17,749 nucleotides of DNA from an uncultured Selenomonas sp. (GCA_905373085.1 CAJPRR010000030.1:1-17749), one strand, 5' to 3'; counted from the stretch's first letter, positions 7,344 through 15,082 are shown. Notes: generated by a model not told the origin, from the sequence alone. Program-made: numbers and translations.

Positions 7344-8207
7344 TTGCTGAAGCTTTTGGCGCGGGCGAAGATCAATCTGACACTCGACATCTTGGGGAAA
7401 CGTCCCGACGGCTATCACGAGGTGGAGATGGTCATGCAGTCCGTCGCGCTCGCGGATGAGGTCGAGCTGGAAAAGACGGCGCAGGGCGTCTCCTTGACGG
7501 TCGAAGGCGCGGCGCTCGCTGCGGACGAGAGCAACCTCGCGTGGCGTGCGGCGGCGCTCTTTTTGCGCCGCTTTTCGTCGGCGGGCGGCATAGCGATCCG
7601 CCTGAGGAAGAAGATTCCGCTGGCGGCGGGGCTTGCGGGCGGCTCTGCGGACGCCGCTGCCGTGCTCCTCGGGATGAACGATCTTTTTAAGAAGGGGCTG
7701 AATGAGGCGGCGCTTGCGAAGCTTGCAGCCGAGATCGGCTCTGATGTGCCCTTTTGCCTTGCGGGCGGCACGCAGCTGGCGACGGGTCGCGGCGAGATTC
7801 TGCGCCGCCTTGCCGATCTGCCGCCCTTTCCCGTCGTGCTGGCGAAGCCGCCCGTCGACGTCTCGACAGCCTGGGCGTACGGGCGCTATGACGCGCAGAA
7901 GGCGGTGCGCCGCCCTGAGACCGAGAAGATGCTCGCCGCCATCGGCGCGGGTGATCGCTTGCGCATCTGCCGGGAGTTGTGCAATGTGCTCGAAAGTGTT
8001 ACCATAGAGGAGCACGAGGAAATCCGCCGCCTGAAGGAAAGAATGCTGGAGCAGGGCGCACTCGCCGCCATGATGTCCGGCTCGGGGCCGACGGTCTTCG
8101 CGCTGATGGAAAGCGAGGAGGCGGCGCAGACCTTGGCGAAGAAACTGCACGAAGAGACGGAGGCGGCCATTTTTTGCACAAAGACGCAGGGGGTGCGGAT
8201 GTTCTGA
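7344..8207 (+). CDS. ispE: 4-diphosphocytidyl-2-C-methyl-D-erythritol kinase (IspE)
   Basis: A 287-aa GHMP-family kinase that phosphorylates CDP-methylerythritol with ATP in the non-mevalonate (MEP) isoprenoid pathway. It has LLARAKINLTLDILGKRPDGYHE at the N terminus (catalytic Lys9), the ATP loop IPLAAGLAGGSADAAA (91-106), catalytic Asp134 in IGSDVPF, and the C-terminal MSGSGPTVF (244-252). The start is taken as TTG 7344 because an in-frame stop at 7320-7322 leaves no ATG before the conserved AKIN motif; CTG 7347 is the only close alternative. AAGGATGGTG, close to an ideal ribosome site, lies 8-10 nt upstream. An out-of-frame ATG at 7330 opens a 6-codon ORF that ends over the ispE start. First gene of a co-directional block with its own promoter. 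Confidence 0.95.
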   Translation: MLKLLARAKINLTLDILGKRPDGYHEVEMVMQSVALADEVELEKTAQGVSLTVEGAALAADESNLAWRAAALFLRRFSSAGGIAIRLRKKIPLAAGLAGGSADAAAVLLGMNDLFKKGLNEAALAKLAAEIGSDVPFCLAGGTQLATGRGEILRRLADLPPFPVVLAKPPVDVSTAWAYGRYDAQKAVRRPETEKMLAAIGAGDRLRICRELCNVLESVTIEEHEEIRRLKERMLEQGALAAMMSGSGPTVFALMESEEAAQTLAKKLHEETEAAIFCTKTQGVRMF

Positions 8208-8236
8208 AGCGCCATACCTGTGCAGGGGAGGAAACG

Positions 8237-8932
8237 ATGGGACAGGAAATGAAGCTCGCGCCGATCCGCCTCGACAGCTACCAGCCTCTGCGCGAGGTGG
8301 TTGCCGAGGCTCTGCGCGATGCGATCAAGAGCGGCATGCTCGCGCCCGGGCAGAGGCTCATGGAGATCCAGCTCGCCGAAGAACTCGGCGTCAGCCGCAC
8401 GCCCGTGCGCGAGGCGATAAGAAAGCTCGAACTCGAAGGATACGTCGTCATGATGCCGCGGCGCGGCACCTACGTCGCGAACCTTTCCATCCGCGACGTC
8501 AACGACGTCTTCGAGATTCGCACAGCGCTCGATTCGCTCGCCTGCGGCCTCGCGGCGGAGCGCATCACGGAGAGCGAGCTGGAGAGCCTGCAGCGCCTCC
8601 TCGTCGCCATCGGCGGACATATCGAGACGAGCGACATGGAGAAGATCGTGGAGACGGACATGCGCTTTCACGACCTCCTCTATCAGGCGAGCCGCAACAC
8701 GCGTCTCGTCGGCATCATCTCGAATCTGCGCGAACAGCTCACGCGCTTCCGTTCCGCCTCGATGTCCTTTCCAGGCCGTCTCAAGGAGACGCTCGAAGAG
8801 CACCGGGAGATCGTCGACGCCATCGCGCAGGGCGATGTGCAGGGTGCGAAGCAGGCGGCGGAGGCGCACATGGAAAAGGCGGAGCGCACGCTTCTTTTGA
8901 GCATGGAGGCGGCGAAGCGCGACGCTACTTAG
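8237..8932 (+). CDS. GntR-family transcriptional regulator with FCD ligand domain
   Basis: A 231-aa FadR-subfamily regulator. Residues about 17-82 form the winged helix-turn-helix (GVSRTPVREAIRKLELEGYV, then the wing PRRGTYV). Residues about 88-225 form the FCD effector domain, keeping the usual metal-site set Asp141, His145, His189 and His211, so it probably binds a metal ion with a small organic acid. The ATG at 8237 is chosen over upstream in-frame starts because AGGGGAGG lies 5 nt before it and the domain begins right after. It is 29 nt after ispE and 107 nt before glmU. In Bacillus the same slot holds purR and spoVG. Target and ligand cannot be read from sequence; autoregulation or control of the flanking genes is a guess. 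Confidence 0.9.
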   Translation: MGQEMKLAPIRLDSYQPLREVVAEALRDAIKSGMLAPGQRLMEIQLAEELGVSRTPVREAIRKLELEGYVVMMPRRGTYVANLSIRDVNDVFEIRTALDSLACGLAAERITESELESLQRLLVAIGGHIETSDMEKIVETDMRFHDLLYQASRNTRLVGIISNLREQLTRFRSASMSFPGRLKETLEEHREIVDAIAQGDVQGAKQAAEAHMEKAERTLLLSMEAAKRDAT

Positions 8933-9039
8933 GGTTTCCGGTTTTTGGAAGGCGTGCTGGAAATTCTGCAGAGATCGGCTGCGGAGTTCTTGAGAACACG
9001 TCTGCGGGAAGTGATCTTTGAGCAATGGAGGTTGAACGA

Positions 9040-10428
9040 ATGGCGGATCTGACAACGGTCATATTGGCGGCGGGCAAGGGGACGCGCATGAAGTCGTCTT
9101 TGCCGAAGGTGCTGCACAAGGCGGGCGGCAAGGCGATGCTCGCTCATGTGCTCGCGGCCGCGAAGGAGGCGGGCGCCGTGAGAAGCATCGTCGTCGTGGG
9201 ATTCGGCGGCGAGACGGTGGAAGAGGCGCTTGCGGGCGAGGCGGATTTCGTCACGCAGGAAGAGCAGCTCGGCACGGGGCATGCCGTCCTGCAGGCGGAA
9301 CCGCTCCTGCAGGAGGAAAAAGGCACGGTGCTCGTGCTCTGCGGCGACACGCCGCTCCTGACGGGAAAGCTCCTCAAGAAGCTTGCGAAAGAGCATGCGG
9401 CAGCGGGCGCGAAGGCGACCGTGCTGACCGCCGTCATGCCCGACGCGACGGGATATGGCCGCATCATCCGCGCCGCAGACGGCACGGTGGAACGAATCGT
9501 CGAGCACAAGGATGCGACGGAGGAGGAACGCGCCGTGCGCGAGGTCAATTCGGGCATCTACTGCTTCGAGGCGCCCGACCTTTTTGCCGCTCTGCACGAG
9601 GTCAAAAATGACAATGCGCAGGGCGAGTACTATCTGCCCGACGTGCTGGAAATCCTCCGAAAGAAGGGAGAGAAGATCTTCGCCGCCCTTGCCGACGATT
9701 ACGAGGAAACGCTCGGCGTGAATTCGCGCGCCCAGCTCGCCGCCTCGGAGAAGATCCTGCGCCGCCGCAAGAACGAGGCGCTGATGGCAGAGGGCGTGAC
9801 ACTCCTCGATCCCGCGACGACCTACGTCGACGCCGACGTCATCGTCGGCCGCGACACGGTGCTCTATCCGGGCACATGGCTGGAGGGCGCGACGGTCATC
9901 GGCGAGGGATGCGAGATCGGCCCCAATTCGCGCTTTCAGGACGTGAAGGTCGGCGCGCATGTCACGGCGCATTTCTGCTATGCGCATGAATGCGAAATCG
10001 CCGACGGTGCGACGCTCGGACCATACGTTCATCTTCGTCCCGCGACGAAAATCGCCGCGCACGTCAAGATCGGCAATTTCGTCGAGGTCAAGAACTCCGT
10101 CGTCGGCGAGGGCACGAAGCTGCCGCATCTCTCATATATCGGTGATTCCGACATCGGTGCAGGTGTCAACATGGGCTGCGGCACGATCACGGTCAATTAC
10201 GACGGCAGGCAGAAGTTCCGCACGAAGGTCGGCGACGGCGCTTTCGTCGGCTGCAACTCGAACCTCGTCGCGCCCGTCAGCGTCGGCGACGGCGCTTACA
10301 TCGGCGCTGGCTCGACGATCACGAAGGATATCCCCGCAGGCGATCTCGCCATCGCGCGCGCCCGCCAGAAGAATATCATGGGCTGGGCGGACAAGCGCAG
10401 AGAAGAAATGGAGGCTACTGGAAAATGA
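9040..10428 (+). CDS. glmU: Bifunctional GlcNAc-1-P uridyltransferase / GlcN-1-P acetyltransferase (GlmU)
   Basis: A 462-aa bifunctional cytosolic enzyme making UDP-GlcNAc for peptidoglycan and LPS. The N-terminal uridylyltransferase has LAAGKGTRMKSSLPKVLH (9-26), QLGTGHA (76-82) and CGD (101-103, metal Asp103), then EVNSGIY and NAQGEYYLPD. The C-terminal left-handed beta-helix acetyltransferase has GPYVHLRP, KLPHLSYIGDSDIG and NMGCGTITVNYDG. The start at ATG 9040 is preferred to ATG 9025 because GGAGG (9027-9031) is 8 nt upstream and MADLTTVILAAG matches the family N terminus. The 107-nt leader (8933-9039) has a small palindrome, GTTCT-TG-AGAAC, at 8986-8997 and no clear promoter. The stop overlaps the prs start by 4 bp. 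Confidence 0.97.
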   Translation: MADLTTVILAAGKGTRMKSSLPKVLHKAGGKAMLAHVLAAAKEAGAVRSIVVVGFGGETVEEALAGEADFVTQEEQLGTGHAVLQAEPLLQEEKGTVLVLCGDTPLLTGKLLKKLAKEHAAAGAKATVLTAVMPDATGYGRIIRAADGTVERIVEHKDATEEERAVREVNSGIYCFEAPDLFAALHEVKNDNAQGEYYLPDVLEILRKKGEKIFAALADDYEETLGVNSRAQLAASEKILRRRKNEALMAEGVTLLDPATTYVDADVIVGRDTVLYPGTWLEGATVIGEGCEIGPNSRFQDVKVGAHVTAHFCYAHECEIADGATLGPYVHLRPATKIAAHVKIGNFVEVKNSVVGEGTKLPHLSYIGDSDIGAGVNMGCGTITVNYDGRQKFRTKVGDGAFVGCNSNLVAPVSVGDGAYIGAGSTITKDIPAGDLAIARARQKNIMGWADKRREEMEATGK

Positions 10429-11366
10429 CGAACCTTGACAACCTGTGCATCATGACGGGCAACGCCAACCCCGACCTCGCGAAAAAGATCGCATCGCACA
10501 TCGGCGTGCCGCTTTGCGATGCATACGTCGGCCATTTCAATAATGGTGAGACGCAGGTGATGATCAGCGAGAGCATTCGCGGCAAGGACATCTTCATCAT
10601 CCAGCCGACCTCGCAGCCGGTCAACGACAATCTCATGGAGCTTCTCATCATGACGGACGCCTGCAAGAGGGCGTCGGCGCACAGCATCACGGCCGTCGTG
10701 CCGTACTACGCTTACGCGCGTCAGGATCGCAAGACGCGCGGACGCGAGCCGATCTCGGCGAAGCTCGTCGCAAATCTCATGGAGACGGCGGGCGTCTCGC
10801 GCGTCGTGACGGTCGACCTGCATGCGGGGCAGATCCAGGGCTTCTTCGACATTCCCGTCGATCATCTCGGCGCGGCGCCCGTTCTTGCCTCCTATCTGAA
10901 GGAGCGCAATCTCGAAAACGTCGTCGTCGTCTCGCCCGATCTCGGCGGCGTCACGCGCACGCGGAATCTCGCCGACCGCCTGCACGCGCCGATCGCCATC
11001 ATCGAGAAGCGCCGCCCGGAGCCGGGCGTGGCGGAGGTCATGAACCTCATTGGCGACGTTGAGGGCAAGACGGCGATCCTCATCGACGACATCGTTGACA
11101 CGGCGGGATCTCTTTGCGAAGGCGCCAAGGCTCTCGAAAGACTCGGCGCGAAGGAGGTCTACGCCGCTTGTTCCCATGCGATCCTGACCGATCCCGCCAT
11201 CGAGCGCATCAATGCGTCAGCGCTCAAGCAGCTGATCGTTACGGATACGGTTCCCTTGGGCGACAAGAAATCGGACAAGATCGTCGTGCTCACGCTGGCG
11301 GACGCCATCGGCGACGTGCTCGTCAGCATACAGGAGCATCGTTCGGTCAGCCATCTGTTCCGCTGA
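10425..11366 (+). CDS. prs: Ribose-phosphate pyrophosphokinase (PRPP synthetase)
   Basis: A 313-aa class I PRPP synthetase converting ribose-5-phosphate and ATP to PRPP for purine, pyrimidine, His, Trp and NAD synthesis. Visible motifs are FNNGE (38-42), the ATP-binding YARQDRK (97-103), the signature DLHAGQIQGFFDIPVD (131-146) and the PRPP-binding loop DDIVDTAGS (221-229). The ATG overlaps the glmU TGA by 4 bp, with GGAGG 10 nt upstream within glmU, so the two are translationally coupled. glmU-prs linkage is a long-standing Firmicutes arrangement. The regulatory-loop segment reads SPDLGGVTRTR, where SPDHGGVTRAR is commoner; this is a mild variation. Confidence 0.97.
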   Translation: MTNLDNLCIMTGNANPDLAKKIASHIGVPLCDAYVGHFNNGETQVMISESIRGKDIFIIQPTSQPVNDNLMELLIMTDACKRASAHSITAVVPYYAYARQDRKTRGREPISAKLVANLMETAGVSRVVTVDLHAGQIQGFFDIPVDHLGAAPVLASYLKERNLENVVVVSPDLGGVTRTRNLADRLHAPIAIIEKRRPEPGVAEVMNLIGDVEGKTAILIDDIVDTAGSLCEGAKALERLGAKEVYAACSHAILTDPAIERINASALKQLIVTDTVPLGDKKSDKIVVLTLADAIGDVLVSIQEHRSVSHLFR

Positions 11367-11377
11367 TGGAGAACGCC

Positions 11378-11815
11378 ATGGAAGTCAAGGCATATCATCG
11401 CGTGAATTTCTACGACACGGACGCCATGGGCGTCGTGCATCATGCGAATTACATCCGCTGGTTCGAGATCGGCAGGGTCGAGTTTCTGCGTGCGCTCGGC
11501 ATCACGTTGGGCGATCTGATGGAGGCGGGCTACGTCTTTCCGCTGACCGACGTCAGCGCGAAGTTCGTCGCCTCGGGCAGGTTCGACGATGAACTCGCCG
11601 TCGTCACGCGCCCGACGGCGCTGACGAAGGTCAAGATGGCCTTCGATTACGAGGTGCGGCGCGAGGCGGACGACGCATTGCTCGTCCTCGGTCATACGCA
11701 GAACGTCTTCACGAGCCGGGAAACGGGGCGCATCACGAAACTGCCCGCTGAGTTTTATGAAAAGCTTCATGCCGCGCTTTCGGAGGATGCGCCGACGGGC
11801 GCGGGAAATCCCTGA
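11378..11815 (+). CDS. YbgC/FadM-type acyl-CoA thioesterase (hotdog fold)
   Basis: A 145-aa single hotdog-domain thioesterase. The family signature covers residues 11-30: the DTD motif (13-15), AMGVVHHANYIRWFE and then the R-x-E-F-L-R helix. Such enzymes hydrolyse acyl-CoA thioesters in the cytosol; chain-length preference cannot be read here. Two in-frame ATGs are possible. ATG 11366 overlaps the prs stop (TGATG) but has no ribosome site. ATG 11378 has GGAG 6 nt upstream and matches the family N terminus, so it is chosen. It follows prs by 11 nt and is probably co-transcribed, though no functional link to PRPP is evident. Confidence 0.87.
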   Translation: MEVKAYHRVNFYDTDAMGVVHHANYIRWFEIGRVEFLRALGITLGDLMEAGYVFPLTDVSAKFVASGRFDDELAVVTRPTALTKVKMAFDYEVRREADDALLVLGHTQNVFTSRETGRITKLPAEFYEKLHAALSEDAPTGAGNP

Positions 11816-11849
11816 ACGTTTGCTGAGAAGCTTTGGGAGGTCTTGAAAG

Positions 11850-12392
11850 TTGTATATTGCAGTCGGCGTTGTTCTCGCCGCAATTTTCCTTTGCATCGTC
11901 GCGGTGAAGATCTTCTTTGCCAAGGAGGGTACGGAAGAGGTCGTCGTGAAGCTTGCCGAGCGCACGCCATTCGAAATCGCGGCGCAGGATGAAAAAAGCG
12001 TGACGCTCGTCACGAAGCTGGAGTTCGCCAATGTCGGCAAGCAGATCGGCACGATCATGGACGCCCTTGTGCGCCCGCTCGTGCCCTACGAGCAGTACGA
12101 CGGCCTTGAAGTGCGCGGCAGAGCCGAGCGCGAGGGCGCGCCGCGCGAGGACGACTACTTCGAGGCGGTGCTCATCGAAGCGGGCGAAAGCATCTTCGTC
12201 AAGGCGTACGTGACGCTTACGGCGCGAAAGGGCATGAGCGTCAAGGAGGCAATCGCGCACATGGTCGATTTTCCAGTGGAGCTCATCTATGAGGAAACGG
12301 GCAGACGGCCGTGGCGTTATTCAAAAGTGACGATTCCCGTGCATGCGGCAGAGGTTGCTGCGCTCGTCGGCGTGACGCTGGCGGACGATTGA
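11850..12392 (+). CDS. Membrane-anchored protein of unknown function
   Basis: A 180-aa protein not recognised as any known family. Residues 2-24 form one strongly hydrophobic helix followed by K-I-F-F-A-K, so an uncleaved N-terminal anchor is likely. The rest (about 28-180) is soluble with alternating hydrophobic residues that suggest a beta-rich domain, containing LTARKGMSVKEAIAHMVDFP and a closing AAEVAALVGVTL. There is no cysteine in the soluble part and no catalytic motif is evident. The start is TTG 11850, supported by GGGAGG 9 nt upstream and by placing the hydrophobic helix at the very N terminus. It lies 34 nt after the thioesterase and 12 nt before the CofE-like gene. The close spacing suggests it is made together with the latter. 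Confidence 0.72.
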   Translation: MYIAVGVVLAAIFLCIVAVKIFFAKEGTEEVVVKLAERTPFEIAAQDEKSVTLVTKLEFANVGKQIGTIMDALVRPLVPYEQYDGLEVRGRAEREGAPREDDYFEAVLIEAGESIFVKAYVTLTARKGMSVKEAIAHMVDFPVELIYEETGRRPWRYSKVTIPVHAAEVAALVGVTLADD

Positions 12393-12404
12393 GGAGGGGC
12401 GAAC

Positions 12405-13061
12405 ATGAAAGAGAAAGTAGAGATTCTGCCCGTCCCCACGCGCATCCTGACGGACAGGGACGACATCGTTGACTGCGTGGAGAAGTATACGCGCGGTAAG
12501 ATCGGCAGAGACGACGTGATCTCCGTGGCGGAGAGCGTCGTCGCCATCACGCAGGGGCGCATCGTGCGCCCTGAAGATCTGAAGATTTCGCGCGTCGCGC
12601 AGTTCTGCTGCCGCTTCATTCCGGACGATGGCAGCCTTGCGAGTCCGCACGGCATGCAGTCTTTGATGAATGTCGAGGGAAAGTGGCGCGTCGCCGCCGC
12701 GCTCTTCGCGGGATTTTTGGGCAAGCTCGTGGGAAAGAGCGGCCTTTTTTACAAGTGGGGCGGCGAGCAGACGGCGCTCATCGACGATGTGACGGGCACG
12801 ATGCCGCCTTTCGACAAGCATATCGTCTACGGGCCGCGCGACCCGGAGGACGTCGTCGCGCGTCTCAAAGAGAGGCTCGGCTGCTTCGGCGCCGTCATCG
12901 CCGACGTCAACGACCTCAAGCGCTCGCGCATCGTCGGCGTGACGGACGGCACGAGGGGCGAGCTCGTCGCGAAGCTCCTCATTGACAACCCGTTCGGCAA
13001 CGCTTCGCAGAAGACGCCGATCTGCATCATAAAGAACTTCCGGCAGTACCAAGGGGACTGA
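12405..13061 (+). CDS. CofE-like protein (coenzyme F420:L-glutamate ligase family), orphan
   Basis: A 218-aa protein resembling the F420-0:gamma-L-glutamate ligase fold. The clearest match is [21 protein letters not shown] at about residues 34-54, which lines up with the GDILVVAsKvVSkaEGRvV-type segment of Cof[10 protein letters not shown] (124-132) and [25 protein letters not shown] (161-185) resemble the acidic metal/nucleotide region. No other F420-biosynthesis gene is in the window, and Negativicutes are not known for F420, so a different amide ligase role is more likely; this is inference. The start has GAGGAGGGG 4-6 nt upstream. The gene ends 4 nt before a strong terminator and closes the transcription unit with the membrane-anchored unknown upstream. 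Confidence 0.7.
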   Translation: MKEKVEILPVPTRILTDRDDIVDCVEKYTRGKIGRDDVISVAESVVAITQGRIVRPEDLKISRVAQFCCRFIPDDGSLASPHGMQSLMNVEGKWRVAAALFAGFLGKLVGKSGLFYKWGGEQTALIDDVTGTMPPFDKHIVYGPRDPEDVVARLKERLGCFGAVIADVNDLKRSRIVGVTDGTRGELVAKLLIDNPFGNASQKTPICIIKNFRQYQGD

Positions 13062-13065
13062 GGCG

Positions 13066-13093
13066 AGGCAGGGCTTGACGCCCTGCCTTTTCT
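13066..13093 (+). terminator. Rho-independent terminator after the CofE-like gene
   Basis: AGGCAGGGC (13066-13074) pairs perfectly with GCCCTGCCT (13080-13088) around a TTGAC loop, followed by TTTCT. It begins 4 nt after the CofE-like stop. No convincing promoter lies between it and rph, so rph may depend on read-through or on a promoter inside the upstream gene. Confidence 0.82.
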
Positions 13094-13122
13094 GCGGAAG
13101 AGGAAGGAGAGAACAATGCGTT

Positions 13123-13869
13123 ATGCAGAGAATACGCGGACGCGCTGCTGATGCGCTGCGTCCTTTGAAGATGACGCGCGGTTTCCAGAAAGGGCCGGCA
13201 GGCTCCGTGCTCATCGAGATGGGACGCACGCGCGTGATATGCGCGGCGTCCGTCGAGAATCGCGTGCCATACTTTTTGCGCGGCACGGGCACGGGCTGGA
13301 TCAAGGCGGAGTACGCGCTCTTGCCGAGCGCGACTTCGACGCGCACGCCGCGCGAGGCGTGCCAAGGCCGCCAGTCGGGGCGCACGCAGGAGATCCAGCG
13401 GCTCATCGGCCGCTCGCTGCGCTCCGTCGTCGATCTTGCGGCGCTCGGCGAGCGCACGATCGCCGTCGACTGTGACGTCATCGAGGCGGACGGCGGCACG
13501 CGCACGGCGGCGATCACGGGCGCCTTCGTCGCGCTCGTCGAAGCGTGTGCGAGCTTTTACGAGAAGGGCAAGACGTTTCCCGTGAAGGACTTCCTCGCAG
13601 CGGTCAGCGTCGGTCTCGCGAAGGACAGCGAACCGATCCTCGACCTTTGCTACGAGGAGGACAGCACGGCGCTCGTCGATATGAACGTCGTGATGACGGG
13701 CGCTTACGACTTCGTTGAGGTGCAGGGCACGGGCGAGGGACGACCCTTTTCGCGCAGGGAGATGACGGCGCTTCTCGCATTGGCGGAAAAGGGCATTGAC
13801 GAATTGATTGCAAAGGAAAAGGACGCGCTCGGCGGCGAGCTCGTCTGGAAAGTGGGGAGAATCGGATGA
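13123..13869 (+). CDS. rph: Ribonuclease PH
   Basis: A 248-aa phosphorolytic 3'-exoribonuclease that trims tRNA 3' ends. It carries [16 protein letters not shown] (7-22), [39 protein letters not shown] and [19 protein letters not shown], then [34 protein letters not shown] and [16 protein letters not shown]; all family blocks are present and the length is normal. ATG 13123 is chosen because [10 protein letters not shown] resembles the usual M-x-R-x-x-G-R start. However, AAGGAG (13104-13109) is 13 nt away, while an out-of-frame ATG at 13116 sits at ideal distance and opens an 11-codon ORF ending at 13151. The stop overlaps rdgB by 4 bp (ATGA). Confidence 0.94.
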   Translation: MQRIRGRAADALRPLKMTRGFQKGPAGSVLIEMGRTRVICAASVENRVPYFLRGTGTGWIKAEYALLPSATSTRTPREACQGRQSGRTQEIQRLIGRSLRSVVDLAALGERTIAVDCDVIEADGGTRTAAITGAFVALVEACASFYEKGKTFPVKDFLAAVSVGLAKDSEPILDLCYEEDSTALVDMNVVMTGAYDFVEVQGTGEGRPFSRREMTALLALAEKGIDELIAKEKDALGGELVWKVGRIG

Positions 13870-14456
13870 AGAAGATCGTAGTCGCTACGAAAAACGAAGG
13901 CAAGGTGAAGGAAATCCTTGCAGCTTTTCAAAAGCTCCCCGTGGAGCTTTTGACGCTCAAGGATTTCGGCTCTTTGCCCGAGGCGGTCGAAGATGCGGAC
14001 ACCTTCGAGGGGAATGCGCGCATCAAGGCGCGTTTCTATGCGCAGAAGACGGGGTGCGCGTGCCTCGCCGACGACTCGGGGCTTGAGGTCGAGGTTTTGG
14101 ACGGCGCCCCGGGCGTTCACTCGGCACGCTATTCGGGACGCCACGACGATGCGGCGAACAACGAAAAGCTCGTGGCGGAGCTTCAAAAGAAGGGGGCTGT
14201 CGAATCCGCCGCCGCCTTTCGCTGCGTGCTTGTCCTGCACGACGCGGACGGTACGGAACTCGTCTCCGAAGGCACGTGCGTCGGGCGCGTGCGCCAAGAG
14301 CCGCGCGGTGCGGGCGGTTTCGGCTACGACCCGTATTTTTACCTCGCGAGCGGCAAATCGCTGGCGGAGCTGACGGTTTCCGAAAAGCAGGCGGTCAGCC
14401 ATCGCGGTGCGGCGCTTCGCCTCATGGCGGCGCAGCTCAAGGGGCGTCTCGCATGA
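13866..14456 (+). CDS. rdgB: RdgB/HAM1 non-canonical purine NTP pyrophosphatase
   Basis: A 196-aa house-cleaning enzyme that hydrolyses dITP/ITP and XTP to the monophosphates, keeping deaminated purines out of DNA and RNA. Motifs seen are ATKNEGK (7-13), ADDSGLEV (68-75, general base Asp70), [12 protein letters not shown] (80-91), GFGYDPYF (151-158) and SHRGAAL (178-184), in the expected order and with normal length. It overlaps the rph stop and the next gene's start by 4 bp each. An rph-rdgB-phosphodiesterase row is a common Firmicutes arrangement. Confidence 0.96.
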   Translation: MKKIVVATKNEGKVKEILAAFQKLPVELLTLKDFGSLPEAVEDADTFEGNARIKARFYAQKTGCACLADDSGLEVEVLDGAPGVHSARYSGRHDDAANNEKLVAELQKKGAVESAAAFRCVLVLHDADGTELVSEGTCVGRVRQEPRGAGGFGYDPYFYLASGKSLAELTVSEKQAVSHRGAALRLMAAQLKGRLA

Positions 14457-14938
14457 AGATCGGCATCATGAGCGACAGCCACGGCGACCGCCGCGCCATC
14501 GACCGCGCCGTGGAACGTGCGGGCAAGGTCGACCTTTGGCTTCATGCGGGAGACTGTGCCCCCGACGCGGCGTATCTCGCGCTCGTTTCGGCGGTGCGCG
14601 TGGAAAATGTCGCGGGCAATACGGACTGGCCCGACGGCAGGACGCCCGACGAGATCGTCGTCGAGGCGGCAGGGCATCGCATCTTCCTCACGCACGGTCA
14701 CATTTACGGCGTGCGCTCGACACTCGAAATGCTCGTTCAGGCGGCGAAGGAGGCGCAGGCGGACATCGCCGTCTACGGTCATACGCACGTGGCGCAGGAG
14801 GTTTCGGGAGATGTTCATGTCCTCAACCCCGGCAGCGTGGCGCGCCCGCGCGATGAGGCGCGGCCTTCCTTCATGCTCGCCGAGCTTGAGGCGGGAAAGC
14901 CGCCGCAGGTCGAACTCATCCGCATGGGAAGAGCTTGA
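14453..14938 (+). CDS. YfcE/MJ0936-family metallophosphodiesterase
   Basis: A 161-aa calcineurin-like phosphoesterase. It has all the di-metal site motifs: DSH (Asp8, His10), GD (Asp34), GNTD (Asn56), THGH (His81, His83) and GHTH (His110, His112), then NPGSVARPR (125-133). Family members cleave phosphodiester model substrates with Mn/Ni; the physiological substrate is not established. ATG 14453 is used because it overlaps the rdgB TGA by 4 bp and places the first metal motif at residue 8, as in homologs. Upstream in-frame starts lie inside rdgB in another frame. It is the last gene of the plus-strand block before the fumarase promoter region. Confidence 0.92.
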   Translation: MKIGIMSDSHGDRRAIDRAVERAGKVDLWLHAGDCAPDAAYLALVSAVRVENVAGNTDWPDGRTPDEIVVEAAGHRIFLTHGHIYGVRSTLEMLVQAAKEAQADIAVYGHTHVAQEVSGDVHVLNPGSVARPRDEARPSFMLAELEAGKPPQVELIRMGRA

Positions 14939-14947
14939 CGGCAGAGG

Positions 14948-14961
14948 GCTTGCCGGCAAGC
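14948..14961. repeat. Perfect 14-bp palindrome upstream of the fumarase genes
   Basis: GCTTGCCGGCAAGC reads the same on both strands and begins 10 bp past the phosphodiesterase stop. No T run follows it, so it is not a standard terminator. About 30 bp further on, TCGCTTTTT (14993-15001) and AAAAAGCGA (15022-15030) form a second inverted repeat. Either could be a regulator site or a degraded terminator; the intergenic stretch 14939-15153 holds no gene. Confidence 0.4.
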
Positions 14962-15082
14962 GCACGAAAGGAATATTGGGAGGGAATTCCGGTCGCTTTT
15001 TCGCCGGTTTTCGACGTGCAAAAAAAGCGAACGGGATTCACCTTTTTCCCGCAGAAACTCAAGAAACACAAGGGTTTCGGTG

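Noticed and set aside
7979..8236. Longer N terminus for the GntR regulator
   Set aside because: It would overlap the end of ispE by more than 200 bp and adds low-complexity sequence; ATG 8237 has an excellent ribosome site.
9025..9039. ATG 9025 as the glmU start
   Set aside because: The GGAGG that serves the gene would lie inside the coding region; ATG 9040 has it at 8 nt and gives the family N terminus.
7886..9055. 389-codon minus-strand open frame opposite ispE and the GntR gene
   Set aside because: It crosses two well-supported genes and their gap; its amino-acid mix is that of a shadow frame.
8929..10128. 399-codon minus-strand open frame opposite glmU
   Set aside because: GlmU motifs on the plus strand are complete. 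The antisense translation has no recognisable fold and no ribosome site of its own.
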